In this document: positions 6,969 to 15,067 of the stretch, one piece after another
Numbering within the stretch: the first letter of the stretch is position 1
Layout: each line of letters opens with the position of its first letter
DNA from: an uncultured Collinsella sp.
Lineage (GTDB): Bacteria; Actinomycetota; Coriobacteriia; Coriobacteriales; Coriobacteriaceae
DNA: 17,264 bases
Assembly: GCA_900757235.1 (NCBI GenBank)
Contig: CAAENB010000023.1
Span: forward strand, 1-17,264
Reading direction: 5' to 3'
Program-made: the position numbers and the translations under genes
Notes under the pieces: generated by a model
The model's input: only the letters and a program-made list of their open reading frames with translations
Databases searched by the model: none
What the model was told of the DNA's origin: nothing

Positions 6969-8617
6969 TGAAGGCGATCTGGCTTGCGTGCTGCGCGTGC
7001 GGCGATTACGGACTGTTGCAGCGGGAAGTCGAGGGCCGTGATGTGGGTGCACAGGTGCTTCGTGTGGGTGACCTGGACGGGCTGGTTTCCATGGCGCGGG
7101 CGTTTCCGTCACGCCGCGGGGCTGCCATCATCGCGGCGTCTCTGTTTGATACCGAAGATGTGCGCAAGACTGTTGCGCGCCTGACGGCCGAAGGCCGCGT
7201 GAGCCGCGTGGTCGTGTTGATAGAAGCGCTCGATCCGTCGGATATCGAGGGGCTGTTTCGCGCGGGGGCGACCGAGGTCATCGCTGCACACAGTATATGC
7301 GGCAACGGGCGCGCGGGCGAGGGAGCGGTTGATTCCGATCGGCGCATGACGATTGAGCCCGATGCTTTTGTTGATAGGGAACCCGGGGCGCCTCGCGCTA
7401 CAAGAGGCCCGCGTGTTGATGATTATGGAAAAGCGGAAGCCGAGCATGGTCGGCGCCCCCGGAACCCCCTTGTACACGATGACGCTGGAGGGCCGGCGCA
7501 GCATGCTGGCGACTCCCCGGCAGTAGATATGGGATACGTGCACGGCGTGAATCTGGCGGATGAACTCGACGAAGTTGAGGGCCTTGCCGGGTGCGGCGAG
7601 TTGTCGCTGATGCAGCATGAGCAGATTGCGCAGAACGAGCCTGCCTCGCAGACCGAACAAGCAGCCATGCCGGCTTGGACGCAGCGCGTGGTTGCGGCGG
7701 GGGAGACGGGGACGCTGTCACCGACGCCCGCCCCGCCGCCTCCGATGCCGCCGGCAGACGCTACCGCTCCGCCGCATCGAGCTCCAGTCATCTGCGCTAT
7801 TTCGGGTTCGGGCGGTTGCGGCAAGTCGACGATCGTTGCCACCATGGCACACACATCGTCGCTGTTGGGCTTGCGTGCCGCCGTGCTCGACCTGGACCTG
7901 ATGTTTGGAAACCTTTACGACTTGTTAGGCGTCGATGCTCCGCGCGATATGGCGGCACTTATCGAGCCGTCGGCGGCGGGCACGCTCACCGAGCCGGATA
8001 TCGTAGCCACATCGATGCGCGTGGCGCCGGGCGTTACGCTCTGGGGTCCCGTCGCGGCGCCCGAGCAAGCCGAGCTCATGGCGCGTCCGGTGGAGCTACT
8101 GCTTGATGTTCTGCGTCGCGAATCCGACGTGGTCTTTATCGATACCTCGGTCTTTTGGGGCGACGCCGTGGCGGCTGCGGTGGCGGCGAGCGACCGTTGC
8201 CTGGTCGTTGGCGATGCGGCGGTGTCGTCCGCGACATCGGCGTCGCGCGTCATCGAACTGGCAAGTCGAGTAGGTGTGCCGCGCACGCGCATGAGCGCCG
8301 TGTTCAACCGGTTCGGTGCGCGCGGGGCAGACGAGGACGTCGCCATGCGCTTTGAGATTGCCTGTGCGTTGAGCTCCAAGATTCGTATCGCCGATGGCGG
8401 GCAGGATCTCGCCGCGCTCATGGCGTTTGGGCGCGCTGACGAGGCGGTGGGGCAGACCAGCGCTTTTGCGACTAGCATGCGCGAGGCCACGCGCGAGATG
8501 CTCGTGGAACTGGGGTGCGCCGTCGGCCCTTGGAGCGATATGGTCGCCGACCGTGCAACGCGTACCGAACGCCCGCGTATCCGCCTTCCCTGGTCGCGCG
8601 AGGGTGATCAGCGATGA
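6968..8617 (+). CDS. tadZ: TadZ/CpaE-like pilus-localising ATPase
   Basis: 549 residues. The N-terminal 110 residues resemble the degenerate receiver domain of CpaE/TadZ. Residues about 110-270 are a low-complexity, Pro/Ala/acid-rich linker ending in a proline run. Residues about 272-520 are a MinD/ParA-type ATPase: P-loop GSGGCGKST (280-288), LDLDLMFGN (308-316, with the catalytic-type Asp) and Walker B VVFIDTS (388-394). The signature Lys of the deviant Walker A (KGGxGK) is replaced by Ser, which occurs in atypical TadZ proteins. In the family it places the Tad machine in the cell. GGAGG (6954-6958) precedes both a GTG at 6965 and the ATG at 6968; I prefer the ATG. It overlaps tadA by 4 nt (ATGA). 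Confidence 0.85.
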   Translation: MKAIWLACCACGDYGLLQREVEGRDVGAQVLRVGDLDGLVSMARAFPSRRGAAIIAASLFDTEDVRKTVARLTAEGRVSRVVVLIEALDPSDIEGLFRAGATEVIAAHSICGNGRAGEGAVDSDRRMTIEPDAFVDREPGAPRATRGPRVDDYGKAEAEHGRRPRNPLVHDDAGGPAQHAGDSPAVDMGYVHGVNLADELDEVEGLAGCGELSLMQHEQIAQNEPASQTEQAAMPAWTQRVVAAGETGTLSPTPAPPPPMPPADATAPPHRAPVICAISGSGGCGKSTIVATMAHTSSLLGLRAAVLDLDLMFGNLYDLLGVDAPRDMAALIEPSAAGTLTEPDIVATSMRVAPGVTLWGPVAAPEQAELMARPVELLLDVLRRESDVVFIDTSVFWGDAVAAAVAASDRCLVVGDAAVSSATSASRVIELASRVGVPRTRMSAVFNRFGARGADEDVAMRFEIACALSSKIRIADGGQDLAALMAFGRADEAVGQTSAFATSMREATREMLVELGCAVGPWSDMVADRATRTERPRIRLPWSREGDQR

Positions 8618-9942
8618 GCCTGCAAACGAGGATTAAGGCTGCCGGCGCTGCAGCGGCGGCAGCGCCTGTAGATGCGGGGCGTCGCCGCGCGGTGAAACGA
8701 CGCACCAAGCGCGCCGTGATGGACCGCATGGGTTACGACGAAGTGGCGCGTATCAGCGCCTATATCGACCCGGCACTTGCCCGCTCGGAATTGCGTCCTG
8801 CGGTGGAGGCGGCGCTCAATGTTGAGGAGCCGACCGATCTCGCGACGCCCGAGCGCGAGACCATCATCGACGAGATTTTGGATGACGTGGTGGGCTTGGG
8901 GCCGTTGCAGCCGCTCATCGAGGACGACACCGTTACCGAGATCATGATCAACGGCTGCCGCTCGGCTTTCTTTGAACGCGGCGGCGTCTTGTACCCCATC
9001 GAGCATGCGTTTGAGGATGATGAGCAGATCCGTGTGCTTATCGACCGCATTATCTCGCCACTTGGCCGCCGTATCGACGAGCGCAGCCCCATCGTCAACG
9101 CCCGCCTCAAAACGGGCTATCGCGTCAACGCGGTGATTCCGCCTGTGGCGATTGACGGACCGATTCTCACCATCCGAAAGTTCTCGGACCGTATCTGCTC
9201 GCTGGACGAGCTCGTGGGGTTGGGATCGCTGCCGCTTTGGTATGCGCAGCTGCTGTCGTGTGCGGTGTCGCTGCGACAGGACCTGGCGGTTGCGGGAGGC
9301 ACGGGATCTGGTAAGACCACCCTGCTCAACGCGTTGTCATGTGAGATTTCCACCGGCGAGCGCATCGTGACGATCGAGGACTCTGCCGAGCTCAAGTTTG
9401 CGCATCATCCGCACGTGGTGCGCCTAGAGGCGCGTGAGGCTTCAATTGAGGGCGAGGGCGCGGTGACGATCCGCGACCTGGTGACCAATGCCCTGCGCAT
9501 GCGCCCCGACCGCATCGTGGTGGGCGAGGTGCGCGGCGCCGAGTGCTGCGACATGTTGCAGGCCATGAACACGGGCCACGACGGGTCGCTCACCACGCTT
9601 CATGCGGGTTCAGAACAGGAGACCGTGGTGCGTCTGACGTTGCTTGCACGTTATGGCATCGATCTGCCGAGCGAGCTCATCGAGGAGCAGATTGCCATGG
9701 CGCTCGACGGCATCGTGATGTCCGAGCGCCACGCCGATGGCAGGCGTTTCGTCTCCTCGTATTCGGGGGTGCGTCGCGCCGCGTCGGGCGGCGTGGAGCT
9801 CGAGCGCTATGTGACGTTCGATGCCGCCGATCGCACCTGGACGCTTGACCGCGAGCCGCCGTTTATCGCAGAAGGCCTGCGGTCGGGGACGCTCACACAA
9901 GAGGAGGTGGACGAATGGAGATCGCTGTGCCCCTCGTCGTAG
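8614..9942 (+). CDS. tadA: Tad pilus assembly ATPase TadA/CpaF
   Basis: Secretion-type ATPase that drives Flp pilus extension. 442 residues: N-terminal domain (about 30-200) then the motor domain with Walker A GGTGSGKTT (228-236), Asp box TIEDSAELKF (253-262), Walker B RIVVGEVRGAE (300-310, catalytic Glu305) and His box GHDGSLTTLHAG (321-332). All motifs are intact, and the length is usual for the family. The ATG overlaps the tadZ stop (ATGA) and is preceded by AGGGTGATC at 8601-8609, a match to the extended Shine-Dalgarno sequence. Cytoplasmic, expected to dock on TadB/TadC. Confidence 0.97.
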   Translation: MSLQTRIKAAGAAAAAAPVDAGRRRAVKRRTKRAVMDRMGYDEVARISAYIDPALARSELRPAVEAALNVEEPTDLATPERETIIDEILDDVVGLGPLQPLIEDDTVTEIMINGCRSAFFERGGVLYPIEHAFEDDEQIRVLIDRIISPLGRRIDERSPIVNARLKTGYRVNAVIPPVAIDGPILTIRKFSDRICSLDELVGLGSLPLWYAQLLSCAVSLRQDLAVAGGTGSGKTTLLNALSCEISTGERIVTIEDSAELKFAHHPHVVRLEAREASIEGEGAVTIRDLVTNALRMRPDRIVVGEVRGAECCDMLQAMNTGHDGSLTTLHAGSEQETVVRLTLLARYGIDLPSELIEEQIAMALDGIVMSERHADGRRFVSSYSGVRRAASGGVELERYVTFDAADRTWTLDREPPFIAEGLRSGTLTQEEVDEWRSLCPSS

Positions 9943-10841
9943 GGGGTTTGGCAGGGTTTTCTATTGCGACGGCGTGCGGGGCGGAACCTCGTGTGCCGCA
10001 GGTACCGCCGGCGGAGCTGGCACGTCAGGCGCTCGAGACGGTGGCAGAGAAGCTGCCGCGTGAGCTGGTGGAAAACGATCTGCTGAAAAAGATCGCCCGT
10101 TCGTGGGCATCGCTGGCTCCGGCGCATCGCCTTGGCCTCGTGATCGAAGATGCTTCGGGGCGTTTGGCGTTTCTGCTGCTATCGAGCGGTGTCTGCTGCG
10201 TTTTACTAACGATGGTGTCGTTATCGCCCCTCGGATTTGCCTTGGGACTTGTTGCTCCGTTTGCCGTTGGCGCCGCTCGGGATGGCTTTGAGAGCCGGCG
10301 CGAGCAACACGATGCAGAAGAGGCAATGCCCGAGGCGTTTACCGCACTTTCCATGTCGCTTGCCTCGGGACATTCGCTGGCCCAGGGCATGCGCTTTGTG
10401 GGCGCTCATGCGCAAGAGCCGGTGCATACCGAGTTTTTGCGGGTGGCGGCGGCGATCGATTGCGGCATCTCGGCGACCGACGCGCTCGATGACTTGCTCG
10501 TGCGCATCGACGCCCCCGGTCTTTCGCTTGTGACCTTGGCGCTTAAGGTGTCTCAGCGCACCGGCGCTCCGCTTGCCGACTTACTGTCCGAGGCGTCGAG
10601 CATGGTGGGGGAGCGCATTGAGCTCAAGCGCCGCCTGGATGTTAAGACGTCGCAGGCTCGCATGTCTGCGCATATGGTCGCGGCGATGCCGGCGGGCATG
10701 TGCGCGGTGTTGGCGCTGCTTTCGGCAGATTTTCGTCGCGGTCTTGCGACGCCTGCCGGCGCGGGCGCTGTGGTGCTGGGTCTTGCCCTCAACGCCGTTG
10801 CCCTGGTGGTTATCCGGCGCATTATGCGGGTGGAGCTATGA
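9915..10841 (+). CDS. tadB: Tad pilus inner-membrane platform protein TadB
   Basis: 308-residue membrane protein with a type II secretion F (T2SSF) domain at about 138-262 (MPEAFTALSMSLASGHSLAQG region) and hydrophobic segments near 5-20, 84-101, 104-120, 253-270 and 282-300. Forms the membrane platform with TadC. GAGGAGG (9901-9907) is 7 nt before the ATG, and the gene overlaps the end of tadA by 28 nt. Stops inside the tadC start (ATGA). Confidence 0.92.
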   Translation: MEIAVPLVVGGLAGFSIATACGAEPRVPQVPPAELARQALETVAEKLPRELVENDLLKKIARSWASLAPAHRLGLVIEDASGRLAFLLLSSGVCCVLLTMVSLSPLGFALGLVAPFAVGAARDGFESRREQHDAEEAMPEAFTALSMSLASGHSLAQGMRFVGAHAQEPVHTEFLRVAAAIDCGISATDALDDLLVRIDAPGLSLVTLALKVSQRTGAPLADLLSEASSMVGERIELKRRLDVKTSQARMSAHMVAAMPAGMCAVLALLSADFRRGLATPAGAGAVVLGLALNAVALVVIRRIMRVEL

Positions 10842-11479
10842 GCGCCCCGGTTGCAGTTGCGGCTTGCCTGTGTGCCCTGAGCGTATTTGTCGCGACGGGT
10901 TTGGATTGGGCGGATGCACGCAAGATCGCAGGGGCCTGCAAGCGCGAGGCGGTGCTGGTCGCTGCCGCAGGTCGCTCGGTGGTCGATGCTCTGATCGCGC
11001 GAGTGAAGGGCGCGGTTGGAGCGGGCGGCCCGGCGCGAGTGTCGCTCGGCGAAGTGTCCGAGATGATCGATGTTGTGCGCTTGGGCCTTTCGGCCGGTCT
11101 TTCGTTTGATGCGGCGCTTGAGATTTTCTGCGCCAACCGCCGGTCAGTGCTGACTCTTTGCCTTGAGCGAGCCTGCATGGCGTGGCAGGTGGGCGTGGGC
11201 ACGCGTGAGGACGAGTTGTTGGCCGCCGCGCGCGACCTGGACGTGCGAGCGCTTGAGACCTTTGCCATCACGGTGGGGCAGGCGCTCGCCCTGGGTGCCC
11301 CACTTGCCGAGACGCTGGCCGCTCAAAGTCGCGAGATCCGTGCGGCTCATCGCGCCGCGGTCGAGCGCGAGATCGAGCGTGCGCCCGTCAAGCTGCTGAT
11401 TCCCACCGGCACGCTCATCTTGCCGGCGTTGCTTCTGTCCATATTGGGCCCGCTGCTGGGAGCAGGCGGGATGATGTAG
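10838..11479 (+). CDS. tadC: Tad pilus platform protein TadC
   Basis: 213 residues with a T2SSF domain at about 74-200 (EVSEMIDVVRLGLSAGLSFD) and membrane segments near 5-20 and 185-208. It is shorter than many TadC proteins, with fewer membrane segments before the domain. The ATG at 10838 overlaps the tadB stop by 4 nt (ATGA), so I reject the longer frame that begins inside tadB at 10700. Partner of TadB. Confidence 0.88.
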   Translation: MSAPVAVAACLCALSVFVATGLDWADARKIAGACKREAVLVAAAGRSVVDALIARVKGAVGAGGPARVSLGEVSEMIDVVRLGLSAGLSFDAALEIFCANRRSVLTLCLERACMAWQVGVGTREDELLAAARDLDVRALETFAITVGQALALGAPLAETLAAQSREIRAAHRAAVEREIERAPVKLLIPTGTLILPALLLSILGPLLGAGGMM

Positions 11480-11489
11480 GGAGGAATAC

Positions 11490-11723
11490 ATGAACACGAT
11501 GACTGACGCTGCTGGTAAGGTCCAGGGCTGGGCGTTTTGCCGGGCGGCACATGTTCGTCAGTGCGCCAAGGAGCTATTGCAGGAGGAGAGCGCACAGGGT
11601 ACCACCGAGTATGCCATCTTGGTCGGCGTGCTCGTGGTGATCGCGATTATCGCCATCGTCGCATTTAAGGGCAAGGTCCAAGATCTATGGAACGCTATCA
11701 GCGAGGGCATCAACAGCCTGTAG
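11490..11723 (+). CDS. flp: Flp-type pilin (major pilus subunit)
   Basis: 77-residue prepilin with a 35-residue N-terminal leader and a hydrophobic helix (about 40-60) directly after the pilin-type site: ESAQGTTEYAILVG. Placing Glu40 at the canonical +5 position puts cleavage after Ala35, giving a 42-residue mature subunit. The leader is longer than usual. GGGAGGA overlaps the tadC stop and lies 4 nt before the ATG, a strong ribosome site as expected for the major subunit. The short aromatic-poor mature chain fits the Flp family. Confidence 0.9.
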   Translation: MNTMTDAAGKVQGWAFCRAAHVRQCAKELLQEESAQGTTEYAILVGVLVVIAIIAIVAFKGKVQDLWNAISEGINSL

Positions 11724-12250
11724 AGGGCGAGCGCCCCATCGGGGTACTGCTGGTGTTTGCTTGCCTGACCGTGGCGATAGCGGCGGTGCTTTGGGGGCTT
11801 AACGCCGCGCGGCAGCAGCGTCCTGGGACCGCCTCCGATTTGGGCTCAGATTCGGCGGTGGCGTCTCAAAAAGATGAGATGCGAGATGCGGACGATTCGG
11901 ATGTCGCTGTCACGGCGCAAACCTTTCTGCGGACGCTCGACAAGCGGTCTGGCACTACGACGGATTCGCCTGAGGGCAACGCGATTGCGGTCCGGCTTGC
12001 ATGGTCCGAGGACCGACCGATGACCGAAGCGGCGGCGGATATGCTGCGTGCCTATCGCGAGGTACCCACGGCGCAACTTGCTCTGAGCGGCTATCTCGAC
12101 ATCAAGGGAAACGTGTGGGGCGCCATCGTGCGCGACGGACGCGGCTGGGTCGATATGGTGACAATTGCCGCGGATGCTGGCGATGCTTCGTGTCGTCTGC
12201 GCGCCGTGCGCCTGAGCCCGCAGGCAACGGACTCAAAGGAGGGATCGTGA
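11687..12250 (+). CDS. Unknown single-pass membrane protein in the Tad operon
   Basis: 187 residues. I do not recognise a family. One membrane segment (about 19-38, VLLVFACLTVAIAAVLWGL) follows a short polar N-terminus; the rest is soluble, with a disordered-looking Ser/Asp-rich stretch (about 45-85) and then a compact region (about 85-180) that includes VWGAIVRDGRGWVDMVTIAA. No prepilin-type site. It overlaps flp by 37 nt with no clear ribosome site, so translational coupling is likely. Start not certain. Its location suggests a pilus accessory role, which is inference. Confidence 0.75.
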   Translation: MERYQRGHQQPVEGERPIGVLLVFACLTVAIAAVLWGLNAARQQRPGTASDLGSDSAVASQKDEMRDADDSDVAVTAQTFLRTLDKRSGTTTDSPEGNAIAVRLAWSEDRPMTEAAADMLRAYREVPTAQLALSGYLDIKGNVWGAIVRDGRGWVDMVTIAADAGDASCRLRAVRLSPQATDSKEGS

Positions 12251-12251
12251 A

Positions 12252-12470
12252 ATGCATGATGTCCTGCGTGAGGAATCTGCCCAGGCGACGGTCGAATACG
12301 CCATCGTCACGGTGGCGCTGTTATCGATCGTGCTGGCGATCGCGGGACTTTGGCGTGCCGGCACCGATGGGCGCTTGGCGGCGCTGGTTGAGCGGGCGGC
12401 ATCCCATGGCGTTGCCTCGACGTCGGTTATCGACGCCGCTGCGGCCGCTAAGGACATCGCGTTGTATTGA
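12252..12470 (+). CDS. Small Flp-like pseudopilin
   Basis: 72 residues: a 10-residue leader, then the pilin-type junction ESAQATVEYAIVTVALLS with Glu15 at +5 if cleaved after Ala10, a hydrophobic helix to about 34, and a short soluble tail. The junction closely resembles that of the Flp protein, so it may be a second pilin or a minor subunit of the TadE class. AGGAGGG ends 8 nt before the ATG, and the start is one base after the previous stop. Confidence 0.82.
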   Translation: MHDVLREESAQATVEYAIVTVALLSIVLAIAGLWRAGTDGRLAALVERAASHGVASTSVIDAAAAAKDIALY

Positions 12471-12942
12471 TGCCGCGCGCGAGGACCGGGCGCAGTCTAC
12501 GGTCGAGGCCGCTTTTTTGCTGCCGACGTTTCTGACACTCATCCTTCTCGCGCTGCAACCGGTGTGCCTGCTCTATACGCGCGCGGTCATGGAGTCTGCC
12601 GCCGCCGAGACCGCGCGGCTCATGACCACGACGACGGCGGAGGACGACGATCTTAAGGAGTTCACCCGCCGCCGACTTGCCGCAGTGCCCAACGTTTCGA
12701 TCTTTCATGCCGGCGGGCCGTTGTCGTGGGATATCGAGCTTGGCCGGGCCGGTGCGGGTGGCGTCTCGTCCGTGTCCGTTTCCGGCGAGGTCAAGCCGTT
12801 GCCTGTGATCGGTGCGTTTGCGCAGGCTATGGGTGGTACCGCCGAGGGCGGCTACGTTGAGCTCAAAGTCGATGTCTCGTATCAATCGCGTCCCGAATGG
12901 CTGGAGGGAGATTATGATTCGTGGATTGCTGCATGGGATTAA
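12406..12942 (+). CDS. tadE: TadE-like minor pilin, start uncertain
   Basis: Contains the TadE-type segment EDRAQSTVEAAFLLPTF followed by a hydrophobic helix and about 110 soluble residues. The start is a problem. The ATG given here (12406) is the first canonical in-frame start but lies 65 nt inside the upstream gene with no good ribosome site; the only close in-frame alternatives are TTG 12412 and a rare ATT at 12466. The natural-looking ATG at 12470, overlapping the upstream stop (TGATG), is out of frame because of a (CG)4 tract at 12474-12481. Removing one CG unit would give a leader MPREDRA, matching the short leaders of its neighbours. Confidence 0.8.
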   Translation: MALPRRRLSTPLRPLRTSRCIDAAREDRAQSTVEAAFLLPTFLTLILLALQPVCLLYTRAVMESAAAETARLMTTTTAEDDDLKEFTRRRLAAVPNVSIFHAGGPLSWDIELGRAGAGGVSSVSVSGEVKPLPVIGAFAQAMGGTAEGGYVELKVDVSYQSRPEWLEGDYDSWIAAWD

Positions 12943-15067
12943 GCGTTTCTGGTCTAGACGCGTTTTGACGCACCGTCCGAGCTGCCATCGCAAGCGAGGC
13001 GGCTTTATGGGTCGAGCCGGTGTCGATCTGTTTATCGAAGACGGCGCCTATACCACGCTTTCTTCTGCCGTGGTCATCCTAGTGGTGCTCACATTGTTGT
13101 TTTCGTCGACCGCGGCGATATGGAGCATGTCGCGTGCCGGGGATACCCAGGTGGCGGCTGATAGCGGCGCGCTGGCGGGTGCCAACGTAGTGTCGTCCTA
13201 TCACACGGCTGCCACGGTGGTTGATGCGAGCATCTTGAGTCTGGGGCTGGCGGGGTTTGCCACGATCGGGACGGGCCTGGTCGCCATCCTCATCCCGGGT
13301 GCCGAGCCGGTTGCCGGCAATATGGTCGACACCGGGATTGAGATCATTAAAACGCGCAACAAGTTTGCCAAAAGCGCATCGGAAGGCTTACAGAAAATCG
13401 AGACGGCTCTGCCGTATCTGATCGCCGCGCGTGCCACGCAGGCGGTGTCGGCGCAGGATACCGATAGTGTGACCTATACCGGTACGGCGCTTGCCGTGCC
13501 CAGGACATCCGAGTCTGACTTCGCTGCGCTCGAGGGGTCCGAGATCTCGACCGATGCCATTAAAGACACATCAGATGATTTAGAGTGTGCGGCCGAGGAG
13601 CTGCGGAAGGCTTCTGAGGACACGGCGAAGGCTAAAGAGCGTGCTTGGCTGGTGGATTGTGGTGGGTCTGACAAGGGCTCGGTCGGCAGCTGTTCTTGCA
13701 TGTGGGAGCGTGCGAAAAGCCTAACGGATCTCTCCGGTGTTCAAAATCCGCATTACTCATCGAGCGTTACGTGGGAGCCCCAAGTTGCCCTTGATCGCGC
13801 GAAGGACTACTACCATTGGCGTCTGACAAATGAGAAGCCCCACGGCTCGAGTGTCGAGATGAAGGCAGAGTCTGCGGCGCGTAAGGCGTTTTATACCTAT
13901 GCGAGCGCGGAGGTCGATCGGGCACATATAACCGAGAACGGAGACAGGGTCTCCTCCTATATTCCGCTGCTGCCGCGCAACTCTGATGAGGTTCGGGCGA
14001 CGGAACTCTATACCGATGCGGTGTGGCCGACTAGCGTGAACGATGACAAGGCGTATCTGCATTACGGGACGACCTGCCCTAACTATAAGAAAGGGACGCC
14101 GAGCGGATTTGCTTCGGTTGCCGATTACGATGGACAGGATAAATGCAGCAAATGCCATTTTGGCGTTTTGTCGCTTGGTGCCGTTGCGGCGCCTTCAACC
14201 TCTATCGAAAACGGCTTCGAGTATCACTTTGACAAGTTTAAAGACGCCCTGGAGGACTACGTCGACTGTCGCAACAAGGAGCTCGAGCTCGAGCGTCAGA
14301 CCGAGGACGAAGCCGACCGTGCGGGCAATGCGTTTGACCAGGCCATTAAAGCGCTTTCGGGCGAGCGTCCGCGTATCGCTCCGCCCGGTCGCAACGGCGT
14401 GGTTGCCTTTGCGGTTTCGGGTGCCATCTCGAGCCCCGATGAACTCAACTCTTCGTTTAACACGGCAGTCAGGCTTGGCGATCGCGGTGCCATCTCTGCC
14501 GCGGTGCTGGCGCCCGATGAGGCGACGGCGCAAAACAACGTGCTTTCGCGATTTTTCTCGACATTGAAGGAACGCACGGGCGGCGTTGCCGGTGTGCTCG
14601 ACGGCGTCATGGATGTTTGGGGACGGCTGCTTGTGGGATACGGTGATATCCAAGGTTCGGCCGACGAACTTATGGGCGAGATGATTAAAGGCCTAGGAGG
14701 GGGCAGCGGCGCGTTGGGCTCCATCGCATCGTGGCTCGGCGATACCGTTTCGGCGTCCGTGGCGGCGCTGGGTCTGGAACCGTGCGACTTGCGCCTGCGA
14801 AAGCCAGTGCTGACCGATTCCGCCAACGTCATTAAGAGCCCGGGGTCTGACATTGCTGGTTTCTCTCAAGCGCAAGACAAGCTGCGAAGTATTCCGTTGG
14901 GCGTGACCGATCCCAAGGCGCTTTGCGAGGCGTTGGAATATCAAGTCGAACGCACCATCAGCGGCACGACGTTCACGCTTGCGGAGATTCCTCTGCCCGG
15001 CGGCGGCTCCATCCCGCTCACCGTCGATGTCGCCACGCTGGTTGGCGCTCTGGGCGGTGGGTCGTAA
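12914..15067 (+). CDS. tadG: Large TadG-like pilus-associated protein
   Basis: 717 residues: basic N-terminus, a membrane segment (about 52-68) after EDGAYTTLSS, a second hydrophobic stretch (about 105-128), then a long extracytoplasmic part with a charged, helical-looking region (about 215-250), several Cys (249, 260, 262, 388, 411, 414, 452), a coiled-coil-like segment (452-480) and a Gly-rich C-terminus. TadG proteins are minor Tad components that anchor or stabilise the pilus; this one is longer than many. The +5 Glu of the pilin site is absent, so processing is doubtful. The ATG at 12914 has GGAGGGAG (12903-12910) 3 nt upstream and overlaps the previous gene by 29 nt; an earlier in-frame start would lie deep inside that gene. 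The stop overlaps the next start (TAATG). Confidence 0.8.
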   Translation: MIRGLLHGIKRFWSRRVLTHRPSCHRKRGGFMGRAGVDLFIEDGAYTTLSSAVVILVVLTLLFSSTAAIWSMSRAGDTQVAADSGALAGANVVSSYHTAATVVDASILSLGLAGFATIGTGLVAILIPGAEPVAGNMVDTGIEIIKTRNKFAKSASEGLQKIETALPYLIAARATQAVSAQDTDSVTYTGTALAVPRTSESDFAALEGSEISTDAIKDTSDDLECAAEELRKASEDTAKAKERAWLVDCGGSDKGSVGSCSCMWERAKSLTDLSGVQNPHYSSSVTWEPQVALDRAKDYYHWRLTNEKPHGSSVEMKAESAARKAFYTYASAEVDRAHITENGDRVSSYIPLLPRNSDEVRATELYTDAVWPTSVNDDKAYLHYGTTCPNYKKGTPSGFASVADYDGQDKCSKCHFGVLSLGAVAAPSTSIENGFEYHFDKFKDALEDYVDCRNKELELERQTEDEADRAGNAFDQAIKALSGERPRIAPPGRNGVVAFAVSGAISSPDELNSSFNTAVRLGDRGAISAAVLAPDEATAQNNVLSRFFSTLKERTGGVAGVLDGVMDVWGRLLVGYGDIQGSADELMGEMIKGLGGGSGALGSIASWLGDTVSASVAALGLEPCDLRLRKPVLTDSANVIKSPGSDIAGFSQAQDKLRSIPLGVTDPKALCEALEYQVERTISGTTFTLAEIPLPGGGSIPLTVDVATLVGALGGGS

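Noticed and set aside
10700..10837. Upstream extension of tadC inside tadB
   Set aside because: The ATGA overlap at 10838 gives a normal start and N-terminal membrane segment; the extension is out-of-frame tadB sequence.
14140..14160. CxxCH haem c motif in the TadG-like protein
   Set aside because: A single short motif in a pilus-associated protein with other Cys nearby; no further cytochrome signs, so haem binding is not called.
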